NCBI GenBank assembly: GCA_012295275.1 | Contig: CM022677.1 | Coordinates: 27,226,379-27,261,378 of the forward strand | Direction of reading: 5' to 3' | DNA from: Chrysomallon squamiferum | Taxonomy: Eukaryota > Mollusca > Gastropoda > Neomphalida > Peltospiridae | Length of the DNA stretch: 35,000 nucleotides | In this document: positions 1-9,194 of the stretch, one piece after another | Position numbering within the stretch: position 1 is the stretch's first letter | Layout: every line of letters starts with the position of its first letter | Made by a program: the position numbers and the translations under genes | The notes under the pieces: model-generated | Told to the model about the DNA's origin: nothing | The model's input: the letters and a program-made list of their open reading frames with translations, nothing else | The model's database searches: none

Positions 1-126
1 AAGTTTTTAAGATAGTTATCTGATTTATGAATATAATTTGGAAGTTATGGTAAATACAGGTCATAATGTTTTTGTTCAACACTATTGTTATTTTAATTTT
101 GTATACCTTATGCACCTGACTACACA

Positions 127-445
127 CCTAACATACCTACCTGCCTCTCTGCCTACCTACATACCTAGCTACCTTTGTGTTTTTTGCTTTCTGTTCATCT
201 TTCTATCTGTTTAGGTCTACATACCTGTCTAGTCCTACCTACCTGTCTGTAAATTATATTTATCTGTATATATCTGTCTGTCTCTGTCTGTCTGTCCATC
301 TATCTATCTGTCTGTTCTATCCATCTATCTATCTGTCTCTGTCTGTCTGTTCTATCTATTTACCTGTCTGTTTGTCTGTTCTATCTATTTATCTGTTTCT
401 CTGTCTGTCTGTTCTATCTATTTATCTGTCTGTTTGTCTGTCTAG
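127..445. repeat. Degenerate CTAC / CTGT / TATC tetranucleotide array
   Basis: CCTA units (CTACCTACC, CTGCC) at about 127-240 pass into TCTG/TATC units to 445. The open frame through it encodes only Tyr/Leu/Ser/Cys repeats and is not a gene. On the + strand this would be a pyrimidine- and UCUG-rich RNA. Confidence 0.9.
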
Positions 446-540
446 CAGTTTATATATTTAAATCTGAGATATAAATTTGGTTCAGATGTTTTCGTAATTT
501 AGAATTCACAAAATACATTCTGTCATTAGAGATTACTTAT

Positions 541-673
541 AGTATAAAAGTAGTAGTAGTAGTAGTACTGTAGCAGTGGTGGTGGTAGTAGTACTATTAT
601 TGTAGTAGTGATAGAAGTAGTAATAATAAAATAATGATGATGATGATAACAGTACTAATAATGACACTCTCTA

Positions 674-755
<82 letters not shown>
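541..755. repeat. (TAG)n array followed by compound (GT)n(AG)n
   Basis: TAG/GTA trinucleotides fill about 541-664 with interruptions. A clean (GT)n at 676-714 passes without a gap into (AG)n to 755. The GT half would be a UGUGUG tract in a + strand transcript. Confidence 0.95.
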
Positions 756-759
<4 letters not shown>

Positions 760-1002
760 AAGAAACTGAAATAGAATTTTATAAACTAAAAAGAATCAGG
801 GATTTTTTTTGTTTTTTGAATTTTGCTTTGTAAACAACAAAGACCTTAGTTTTAAATAGAAATGTGTTAGTTAGTGTTGGTAACAAACTGGTTCACCTGT
901 CACATATACACTTAGTTAGATCAGGTAATTAACACCAATTAACAACATTTTTTTTTTTTAAAACCTTTCTCAGTTTGTGATGTATTCATGTGACATGGCT
1001 CA

Positions 1003-1034
1003 GTTGTCGTGGCAACTGTCAACTGATGACGTGA
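1003..1034. promoter_or_regulatory. X-box-like palindrome with adjacent CRE-like site
   Basis: GTTGTCGTGGCAAC (1003-1016) matches the RFX-type X-box layout, a 6-nt half site, a 2-nt gap and an inverted half site. TGACGTGA (1027-1034), resembling a CREB/ATF site, begins 10 nt later. Such a pair recalls composite X/X2 elements, but function here is inferred from motif match only. Confidence 0.35.
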
Positions 1035-1778
1035 ACTGTTTGTGTTAGCATGTATGGCAGATGCTGAATCAAGTAACAGAACATTTTGTAATGAATGATA
1101 AACTTGGATGAATGTAAAGTAATTTCCCCCTGATTTTTTATTTCACTCTCGTCCTTTCACTTTATTTCAAATTATAATTTTTTTTTTTTCTTTCCATTTT
1201 TTTAATTTAAAATTCTATTAAAGATCTTTCATTTAAAATATTCCTTTCAATGTATCTAATTTTAATTTTAATTTTTAAATTTATGTTCATATTTTCCATA
1301 ATTTTCTTTAAAAAAAATTCTGTTGTTTGTTCAACCAGTTTGGACTTTTTTAAATACTCAGATAGTTCAGTCATATTTTTTAAATTTATTTTAAAATGTT
1401 TCCCCCAATCATTTATTAGATTTTTGTTTAATCTTTGAATAATTTTCTTTTGAAATTTCAATTCACCCATAATTATCTTTTATAATCTCTAAACATCCAT
1501 AATTTCTTTTACAATCTCTTTTCATAGTTTTCTTTTGAAATCTTTAAACATCGATAAATTTATTTTAAGAATTTGCATCCATCCATCATCCATCCATCCA
1601 TCTTTCTGTCTGTAATTTGTAACAAACAGCTCAGAGAGTGTCAGACATTTTGATATTAATTTCAAAAACTGATTATTTCTGTTACCTTGTTTTACCTGAC
1701 AGGTGTGCGTACCTGTACTAATTAACACATACAGGTGAACTACCTGCCTGTTTGTCACAACTACCAATGACAGTTCTT

Positions 1779-1792
1779 GTTTCTACGGCAAC
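1779..1792. promoter_or_regulatory. Weak X-box-like site
   Basis: GTTTCTACGGCAAC keeps the strong right half GGCAAC with a degenerate left half. It is followed by ACATTTTGTAAT, a string also found about 70 nt after the 1003 site, so the two neighbourhoods may be diverged copies. Confidence 0.25.
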
Positions 1793-1845
1793 AGGACATT
1801 TTGTAATTAATCTCTGAGCTTGTGTTTGTGATGGTGTATTTTGAT

Positions 1846-1871
1846 GGGTGGGGGGGGTGGGGAAAATGGGG
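1846..1871 (+). other. G-run cluster, possible G-quadruplex
   Basis: Four or more runs of at least three G with short spacers (GGG-T-GGGGGGGG-T-GGGG-AAAAT-GGGG) fit the usual G-quadruplex pattern on the + strand. Confidence 0.5.
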
Positions 1872-2023
1872 AAAATATTTTTAATATGTATGCATACTGC
1901 ATAAATATAATATTTTCATAAAATAATATGTAAGTTAAGATTATATGAATTTTCAGAAACAGTTCTAAAAATTATAAAGCTGAAAATACATCACTGTTTT
2001 AGAGTTAGGCTTCCCTTAATGTT

Positions 2024-2037
2024 GTAACTATGGTGAC
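2024..2037. promoter_or_regulatory. X-box-like site
   Basis: GTAACTATGGTGAC is a 14-nt inverted arrangement resembling RFX X-boxes. It is the third such site within about 1.05 kb. Confidence 0.3.
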
Positions 2038-2825
2038 ATGAAGAAATAATTCAAAAATAGTTGTAATATTTCAAATTAAACATTATTTTTGGTTATTATA
2101 TTATTTGTTTGTTTTTTTTTTTGTTTTTTTTTTTGTCAACAATATTTATTAATAACAAAGTATAAGAAATAGTATAAATATATTCTGAATGTTTCCTACT
2201 TTTGCTGTTTTTTTTTGTTCACATAAATGTGAATACTGGTATGTGAATAAATGGAACAATAAATGGAAAAAAGGATAAATAAAATAAGAAGAATGAAGAA
2301 ATGGTTAAATAGATTTTTGAGCATAATATACAAATTTATAAATAAATAAATAAAGAAAAAAGAAACTAATTAACTAAACAAACAAAAGAAAACCCATACA
2401 AACAACAACTAAATAACAGACATATAACTAAATATAAAAATTGTAACAAATAAAAATATACCTTATATATATATATATATATGTATATATATTTAAAATG
2501 AAAAGTCAAAGGCACTTAACAAGTTCGTGACTTTCATTAATATTTAACTATGTGTAGATACTCTTGAATTAAGCAGACTGGTAGACACAGTTTGTATGTT
2601 TACTTGGTAGTAGAATATCATTGATTATTTCACATGTGAATGAGTACCTGTCTAATTAGCTTATTGAGCTGTTTTGTTTTTTTGTTTTGTATTTTTTTTC
2701 TTCATGGAGATTTCCGTTTAAAGAAATTTGTTTGTTTTCGTTTACTACAAATTCAATGAGTACTTCCAAATACAGACCTTAAATTGGTTTATTAAACTTA
2801 CATGTATTCTTTCTCTTGGTTTTGG

Positions 2826-3390
2826 TGTTACTGCTACTACTATTACAACAACAACTACTACAACAACAAATATACAACATATACAATAAATACTACTGCT
2901 AATACAACAACAACAACAACTACAATTACTAGTACTACAATTTCTACTATAAATAATATTACTATTACAACAACTACTACTACTACTAAAGTTTTACTAT
3001 TTTACAAAAAATACTACTACTATTATTACTATTATATTTTATCAACTACTACTACAATTTCTACTATAAATAATACTACTACTACCACAATTACTACAAC
3101 TACTACAATTACTACAACTAGTACTACTGCTACTACTATCACCACTAACACTATAAATACTACATACTGCTATTATTACTAACATTACTACTACATCTAT
3201 TAATGGTATTGCTAACACTACTACTACTACTACAGCTGTTAATATTACTAACTACTGCTATTACAAAAACTACCACATCTGTATTACTATTACTGTTCAT
3301 ACTGAAACTGCAGTTCTGTTACAACTACTACTGTTTCTACCACCACAACTACTATCACTACTACATGTATCTCATTACTAATACAAGATC
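2826..3390. repeat. Long degenerate (ACT/ACA)n trinucleotide array
   Basis: Over 550 nt are built mostly of ACT, ACA and ATT triplets. Open frames read Thr-rich or Tyr-rich homopolymers only. Similar + strand ACT arrays recur at 5210-5500, 14650-15130 and 25690-25960. Confidence 0.9.
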
Positions 3391-3480
3391 TGTGCATGAA
3401 TACATAAAGTAAAATTAAAAAGAATAAAAATGATAAAATTTAAATGATAAAAGGTTTAAAAAATTTAAAAAAAATAAAAA

Positions 3481-3668
3481 TATACTAAATATGAAACAAA
3501 ATATATAAATATTAAAATATAATAATAATAAATATATACTAAATATGAAACAAAATATATAAATATTAAAATATAATAATAAATATATACTAAATATGAA
3601 ATAAAATATATAAATATTTTAAAAAATAATAATAAATATATACTAAATATGAAATAAAATATATATTA
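3481..3668. repeat. Four-copy minisatellite, unit 51-54 bp
   Basis: The string TATACTAAATATGAAA recurs at 3481, 3535, 3586 and 3639, so the periods are 54, 51 and 53. Each unit ends in an AATAATAATA stretch of variable length. Confidence 0.9.
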
Positions 3669-3671
3669 AAA

Positions 3672-3777
3672 AAATAACAAATAAACAAAAAAGAAAATAA
3701 AATAAAATCAATAAATAAAATCAATAAATAAAATAAATAAACAAATAAATAAATAAAATAAATAAATAAAAATAACA

Positions 3778-3812
<35 letters not shown>

Positions 3813-3960
3813 AATAAAATAAATAAAAATAACATAAAATGAAAAAAGAAATTAAAAAAAGAATAAGAAAAAGAAAAGAAAAGAAAATAATATAAACAAC
3901 AAAAAATAAAAAATAAAAAAAATGATAAGATTAAAAAAAAATAAAAAAAAATAAAAATGG
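3672..3960. repeat. A-rich (AAAT)n tract
   Basis: AAAT and AAATA units with A runs fill the stretch. The minus-strand open frame through it encodes only Phe/Leu/Ile/Tyr strings and is a repeat artefact. Confidence 0.9.
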
Positions 3961-4397
3961 AGGGTAAATGAAAAGCAAACACACTCAGGTATATACTTGT
4001 TTAATATCCTGCTCTGACAGATTGTACCATCTGCTGTTCATTTTCATTTCCTGTCTGTAAGAAGCCATTTTTGAAATTTGGCATCTGTACTAGCAGACGC
4101 AAGACAGCAGCAGACTTAAAGAAACAGCCTCTCTCCAAGTTAGAACACTGAAACACAAAACTGAAAACTTCCAACCTCAAAGATGCTGCAGATCTACACT
4201 TGATGAAAGGGTGTGGGGGGGAGGGATTAAGGGGGAGGGGTGGTAATAATATATAAATCTACAGTTAGTAAAAGGACAGGGAGGGGGTGGGGAATGGAAG
4301 GGGGTGGGGAAATGGGGGTTTGGACATGTGGTCAGTGTTCGTAATAGTTAAAAATATAAAAAATAATGAAAATACAATCCATTTTGTGTTTATTTTT
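3961..4397 (+). other. Less repetitive stretch with two G-quadruplex-like clusters
   Basis: Positions 3970-4200 are fairly unique sequence with no recognised exon. G-run clusters at 4209-4240 and 4279-4318 each have at least four runs of three or more G separated by 1-7 nt on the + strand. Confidence 0.5.
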
Positions 4398-5008
4398 CAA
4401 TTATTATTGTTGTTGTTGTTGTTGTTAGTTATTGTTTTATTATCATTATTATTATTGTTAATTATTGTTATTATCATTCATAAATTATGACTTTTATTAC
4501 CTTCGTTGTTATTATCGATATAAACAATTGTCATCATTATTAATTAATTTTTTTTTATAATTCCTTTTTATTACCATTATCATCATCATTTTAATCATCA
4601 TTTTTATCATCACCATCATCATCTACTTTCTCTTTCAACAATCCTTACAATCATTCATTCTTCTTCTCATCCATACATTTGTCTGGTTTTATTTTCTTTC
4701 TTTCCTTATGTACCCAAGTGACAACTAATTATGACAGCATTTTGTCATGCATGATTTACTTCATGAGTAGCAGACGTTGTGTTGTTTTGTTTTCTTCTGC
4801 AGTTTTCCCTGTCATTATTATTTTTTAATTTTATTTGTTGTTATTGTCACAGGAGGGCAGCATCTGTAGGAACAGTAGTAACTGTTTAGCTTATTGTTTC
4901 GTTATTAGAATAACATTTATTTATTTATTTATTATTGCTGTTGTTGATATTACTATTATTATTATTATTATTATTATTATTTATTATTTTTCTTATTACT
5001 GTTATTGA

Positions 5009-5039
<31 letters not shown>

Positions 5040-5080
5040 GTTATTTATTATTTTTATTCCTATTATTGTTATTTATTTTA

Positions 5081-5140
<60 letters not shown>

Positions 5141-5142
5141 GT
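4398..5142. repeat. (TTA/TTG)n and (TCA)n trinucleotide arrays
   Basis: A TTG/TTA array covers 4398-4490, ATC/CAT units 4570-4625, and long (TTA)n 4917-5142. Between them, about 4630-4915, lies AT-rich sequence without a recognised gene. Confidence 0.9.
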
Positions 5143-5209
5143 TATAAAATATACTCTTATTACCAGGACTTATTTTATTACTAACACTAATGCTATAACT
5201 AGTTACTGT

Positions 5210-5500
5210 TACCATACACTATAGTAAAGGATATACATAGTATCGATACTATCACTATTACTGCAATACATACTTCCATTATTACTACTACTGTTACTAT
5301 AACTACTACCATTACTACTATTATTACTACTACTGTTACTATAACTACTACCATTACTACTCTTATTACTACAACTACTATTAATAGTACAGCTGTGACT
5401 ACTACTATTACAACCATAACTATAGCTACTACTACTACTACTACTACTACCACCATCCCCACTGCTGCTGCTACTACTACTACTGCTACTACATCTAATT
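5210..5500. repeat. Degenerate (ACT)n array
   Basis: TACTACTAC-type triplets are interrupted by GTT, ATT and CCA. The minus-strand frame is a Val-rich artefact. An internal duplication of about 54 bp (ACTACTGTTACTATAACTACC at about 5286 and 5340) is visible. Confidence 0.85.
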
Positions 5501-5727
5501 TGTGTGTCATTTCTGCTTCTAGTCTATATTATCAGTAAAATCTGTAAAATTCTTACTACTTCAGTTTATTACTACTACTAGTAAAGTATGAAATGAAATA
5601 TACATAATTATAATAATTAGTATATCCAGAATTGAAGAAACAAAAAACAAAGAAAGAAGAAGAAAAAAAAAAGATTAAAAATGGAAGGGTAGAAAAATTA
5701 TCCCCAGATGTTCATTATACAGTAGTT

Positions 5728-5734
<7 letters not shown>

Positions 5735-5766
<32 letters not shown>

Positions 5767-5872
5767 ACCACCTGGTTAGTGTGTCAAACACATCTGGCCG
5801 GGACTGGACAATGGAACGGTCCATTCATACAGCACCATTACCAGTGACCGCTAAGAGGCCCTCATTAGGTGT
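5735..5872 (-). mobile_element. Possible retroposed sequence with minus-strand poly(A) tail
   Basis: Thirty-one T residues (5735-5765) directly abut about 105 nt of balanced-composition sequence (5766-5872), unlike the simple repeats around it. On the minus strand this is a unique body ending in GTGTTTGACACAC, then ACCAGGTGGTC, then (A)31, as in the 3' end of a SINE or LINE. No flanking target-site duplication was found by eye, and the family is not recognised. An ordinary unique sequence beside a T homopolymer is the alternative. Confidence 0.4.
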
Positions 5873-6077
5873 CACAGAAAAAAAAATCATTATTTAACAC
5901 TGAGACCCTATTGGGGATATAAATACCATTTATTATGCATGCATTATTGATGTAGAACACATTTATTATTTTTATTCTGAATGAATAGATTGATGGATAA
6001 AGAAAAAAAATAATTAAAAAAATAAATTAAAATAAAATTAAAAAAATTGTTTTTGTTTTTAGTTATGATTATTATCT

Positions 6078-6078
6078 G

Positions 6079-6134
<56 letters not shown>

Positions 6135-6171
6135 CAATATGAAATTAATACTAAATGGTTATTGAAATCCT

Positions 6172-6219
<48 letters not shown>

Positions 6220-6220
6220 T
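6078..6220. repeat. Two (TAA)n arrays
   Basis: TAA triplets occupy 6078-6134 and 6173-6220, separated by about 38 nt of unrelated sequence. Confidence 0.95.
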
Positions 6221-6224
6221 AAAG

Positions 6225-6759
6225 GAAATATAATGAAATGTGTAAACCAATGTTTCTGTAAGCAGTTTCTCTACTGGTGAAATATTAAAATGTCAAGATT
6301 TATTGATTTTAAAAGATTTAAGAATCACGTATCTAATATTGTTGTCTGCACACACGAAACCAGAAAAACTATAACAGTGATTCTAAATATCTCTATCTCA
6401 ATTTGTCTCCCGGAATAATAGGAGCTAAGAAAAAAAAAAAAAAAAAAAAGTCGAAAAATCAATACAGTTATTCCAAAATAACGCTGCAGCTAAATATTGG
6501 CCCGTTGCATGCCTTTGGCCGGAAATAATCTTCGCTTGCATTCAGCTACCATCTTTATTTCTCGGCCAAATCAAAACGCCGAACACGGCTTCCATTAGCT
6601 GAGGCCATCAATCAAAACCCCTTTTACATCAGGGACTTGCAGGTCGGGTCCATCATCTCTCATCCGAGGGGTGCCAGGTTCTTTGTCCTTAGAGGGGTCT
6701 GCATCAAACAAAGAAGAGCAGAAGTGTGCCGTGCTTTAATGGGTTTGTAGTAAAGTATT
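6225..6759. promoter_or_regulatory. Repeat-poor, GC-richer upstream region of the 6831 promoter
   Basis: After an A run at about 6430-6449 the composition changes sharply. Positions 6480-6760 have no microsatellite, more CpG, and recognisable binding-site cores: an ETS-like CCGGAAAT at 6519-6526, GCATGC, GGCCATCAATCAAA and GTGCCAGG. No open frame or exon was recognised. The abrupt loss of simple repeats suggests constraint, as expected of proximal promoter or enhancer sequence, but this is inferred from composition only. Confidence 0.5.
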
Positions 6760-6866
6760 ATTGGAGGCGGGACTACAGGAACGAATTCAGCCAATGGGAT
6801 TGCAGCATTGGTTATGAATAAGCATGTCGCTATAAATATTGGCTTTTATTGGGCTTTTTTCAGTAG
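6760..6866 (+). promoter_or_regulatory. Core promoter: CCAAT cluster, GC box, TATA box, initiator
   Basis: TATAAATA lies at 6831-6838, and a TCAGT initiator has its A at 6862, so TATA starts at -31. A direct CCAAT at 6791-6795 is at -71. A GC-box-like GGAGGCGGGAC is at 6763-6773. Inverted CCAAT boxes (ATTGG) lie at 6760, 6807, 6838 and 6848. The spacing is textbook for a TATA promoter firing on the + strand. One ambiguity is that CTTTTTTCAG, ending at 6863, also reads as a 3' splice site, so the exon could instead be internal. Confidence 0.6.
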
Positions 6867-6976
6867 CGGTAACCAGCGTTTGGCGTTAGATTTGTGTAAT
6901 TGTGTTGTGCCGTGTACAAATTGTACTATTGTTGTTACCTTTATTTACGTTTGAACACTGTAGAATTTTATACACC

Positions 6977-6989
6977 ATGGTCGTTGGAG
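6977..6989 (+). CDS. CELF4: Putative alternative first coding exon of the CELF gene (M-V-V-G, split fifth codon)
   Basis: The leader from about 6862 to 6976 contains no ATG. The first ATG (6977) sits in CACCATGG, a strong initiation context. The frame is closed upstream by TAG at 6887-6889. Four codons plus one G end at GGAG|GTACGT, a good 5' splice site. The leftover G is exactly what the next recognised exon (20378) needs to make GAA, giving [13 protein letters not shown] protein starting here would lack RRM1 and begin 3 residues before the first conserved RRM2 residues. Alternatives are the first exon of another gene, or a chance coincidence, since a one-in-three phase match is weak evidence alone. 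If it were spliced internally, the in-frame TAG would end any longer protein. Confidence 0.5.
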
Positions 6990-7464
6990 GTACGTAATAT
7001 TTTCATTTTTTTTTTTCTTTTTTTTTTTTTTTACGTTGATAAATTATCGTCTGCGATGCTTCTTTCTTTTTAAAATGGATGTTGAAACGAAACCGGATTT
7101 AAATAAAGAAATTCACTGTGCCTGCGTTTCGGATATAATGAAAAAGGGGGAAAAAAAATTAATGTGATGGTTTCTTTGTTGTGTGTGTTAAATTCACGAT
7201 TATTTTACACAAAAAGGAAAACAAATACCTTCTTTAAAAATACATGAATTATAGTGTCATAAATTTCGTATTCGTTTAATTCAAATTTGTTAGCATGCAT
7301 ATTGTTTGTTCTTTTTCTTTTTCTTGTTGTAAAGGAATTTAATAAATATTGATTTTTCCCCCCTTTTCTACTGAAATTTTTTCTTCTTTGTTAATGCGTT
7401 TCAGTATCAATTGTCCTTGAAGAACTTGCCAAAAACATCTGCTCAGGAATTTTTCCCAAAATAG

Positions 7465-7483
7465 TTTCATTGTAACAATGAAA
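7465..7483. promoter_or_regulatory. 19-bp perfect palindrome with inverted SOX-type cores
   Basis: TTTCATTGT-A-ACAATGAAA is a perfect inverted repeat with a one-base centre, containing ATTGT and ACAAT, the SOX/HMG core in both orientations. It lies about 480 bp inside the intron behind the 6831 promoter, in a repeat-poor patch (about 7395-7500). Confidence 0.4.
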
Positions 7484-7552
7484 AATGTACGATGCCCTTA
7501 ATTTACATGTTTTTATTCGTTCGTTGTTTCATACATCCATTATTAATTGATA

Positions 7553-7635
7553 AATTATTATTATTATTATTATTATTATTACACAAAAATTATATGTTTA
7601 AATTTAACTGCACCGATTAAAATTAAATGTTTAAA

Positions 7636-7707
<72 letters not shown>

Positions 7708-7733
7708 CATATATATTTACATATATATATATG
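7553..7733. repeat. (TTA)n and long (TA)n microsatellites
   Basis: ATT triplets cover 7553-7580 and (TA)n with a few interruptions covers 7640-7733. The Tyr-Ile frame through it is an artefact. Confidence 0.95.
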
Positions 7734-8280
7734 TATTAAAAAAAACTAACCCTATACTCTTATTTGATAATGTACAAGAGGAACATTTTGTTATTACATC
7801 TTTTAATGAACTGTTGGTTTTGATACATGTTATTAGAAATGTATTATAATTACATTTATTTCAAAGAAACATATTTGTTTAATGGAATAATGAAACACAA
7901 CTGTTTTGAAATGGATACATTTGCATACATATTACTAAACATAAAAGGTTCACTAAAAAAATTACATTATTAATGAACAAATTATTATTATTACTGTTAT
8001 TATTAGTAGTAGAAGTACTGTTATTATTACTAAATTATTATTGTTATTATTATTTTTATTTTATTTATTTATTTATTTATTCTTCTTTTGTTCTTCCTTG
8101 GAAGATTTAAAAACTTAATTTATAAAATATTGTTTAACTAGCACCTGCTCTTATACATTTACTTGATTACTTAGCTGATTCCTTGGTTAACTATATTACA
8201 ATGTATTGAAAATCAGATAAGTGTTCAGGTCAGAACTGGAAAGATATTTTGAGGGAGTGTACTGAAAACTGAACTGGTAG

Positions 8281-8372
8281 CTTAAGAATAGATAACTCCC
8301 AAAAGAATTGAACTTGTGACCTGTCAAAATTACAGATCATTTGCTTTAACTATTTAGCTAAACATACACTCC
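8281..8372 (-). mobile_element. tRNA-derived SINE head (relic), minus strand
   Basis: Read on the minus strand, TAGCTAAATAGTTAAAGC (8343-8360) looks like a polymerase III A box with its D-loop context. About 30 nt on, AGTTCAATTCT (8304-8314) looks like a B box (consensus GGTTCGANTCC). Between them is CAAATGATCTGTAATTTTGACAGGTCACA in pieces typical of tRNA-derived SINE heads. tRNA-derived SINEs are known to be abundant in molluscs, including cephalopods. It is not a functional tRNA, as the acceptor stem is not recognisable. The body and tail are unclear and may extend toward 8230. Confidence 0.55.
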
Positions 8373-8870
8373 TTTAAATAACCCAAACTCTTCTTTAAAC
8401 GAAGCAGTTTAAAAACCCATTCCATCTGAACCATAAAGAACATATCTTTTTTTTTTTCATTTCTTTCCTTTTTTTAATATATATTTATATATTTAGATCA
8501 CCTGACCCCCCTCCCCCCTCCCATCCCCACACTGCAATAAACCCATCAACATTCTCCTGTTAAAAATTGTCTTGGAGGATGATGCAGTTATACTCTTTTT
8601 TTTTTTCTTTTTTTTTTTTAAATTTTATTTTTGAATCGTTTTCTGGGAAAGCTATTTGCTTCATGTTGAAATTCCTTTAGTTTTATCTGCCAGTCTTAAC
8701 TGATAAGTGAGTTTCAGGGCTGTTAGGAAACAGATCAAATTACTTCCCCAATAGTCTCCCCCTTTCCTGACTCTTTTAACATCCTCCTTTAACATTTTTT
8801 GTTTCTCTTTATCATTCAGTGTTTAAAAAATATTTTTTTTTTTTTTTTAGTTCAGTATTTTTTTTTTCTA

Positions 8871-9001
8871 AATTTTATTTTATTTTATTTTTTTTTATTT
8901 TATTTTATTTTATTTTATTTTATTTATTTTTTATTTTATTTTATTTTATTTTTTATTATTATTATTATTATTTATTATTATTTATATATATATATATATA
9001 T
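8871..9001. repeat. (TTTTA)n with (TTA)n and (TA)n tail
   Basis: ATTTT pentamers run from about 8871 to 8953, then ATT triplets to about 8982, then (TA)n to 9001. Confidence 0.9.
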
Positions 9002-9174
9002 TTTATTATTTTGGTTATTTTCTTAAAATTATTGTTATAAATCTTCATCTTTAATTTTATTACTGTTTGATTGTCTCCAGTTTTAACTGTTTTACCTCTC
9101 TCTTCTCAACCTAATTTTTTCCCTCCTCAGTCTCTGTTTGTGTTCTTTCTCACATAGTTGTTATTGTTGTCAAA

Positions 9175-9194
9175 GACAAACATTCATGTTTGTC
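9175..9194. promoter_or_regulatory. 20-bp inverted repeat with forkhead-type cores
   Basis: GACAAACAT-tc-ATGTTTGTC is a perfect 9+9 inverted repeat with a 2-nt spacer. ACAAACA / TGTTTGT is the forkhead (FOX) core, here in an inverted pair. A role is inferred from motif match only. Confidence 0.35.

Larger units (their letters stand above)
756..2800. other. AT-rich non-coding stretch with scattered regulatory-like motifs
   Basis: No exon is recognised. The stretch has homopolymer T runs, a short (TA)n at about 2464-2494, and less repetitive patches at 840-1110 and 1610-2040. These patches carry CACCTG/CAGGTG E-boxes and TAATTA cores. Two copies of a similar module, TACCTGT followed by CTAATTA, lie at 1710-1724 and 2645-2658. 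Two near-identical strings built on ACATTTTGTAAT occur at about 1080 and 1796. It may be upstream flank, or an intron of a longer CELF transcript. Confidence 0.5.

Noticed and set aside
3590-3982. 130-codon minus-strand frame, apparently hydrophobic and membrane-like
   Set aside because: Its Phe/Leu/Ile/Tyr content is the translation of (TTTA)n and poly(T). No splice sites, start context or conserved pattern.
1-6759. Search for RRM1 exons of the CELF gene upstream
   Set aside because: No RRM1 signature (RNP2 or RNP1 of the first domain) with splice sites was seen in any frame. They probably lie left of the window or are absent from this transcript.
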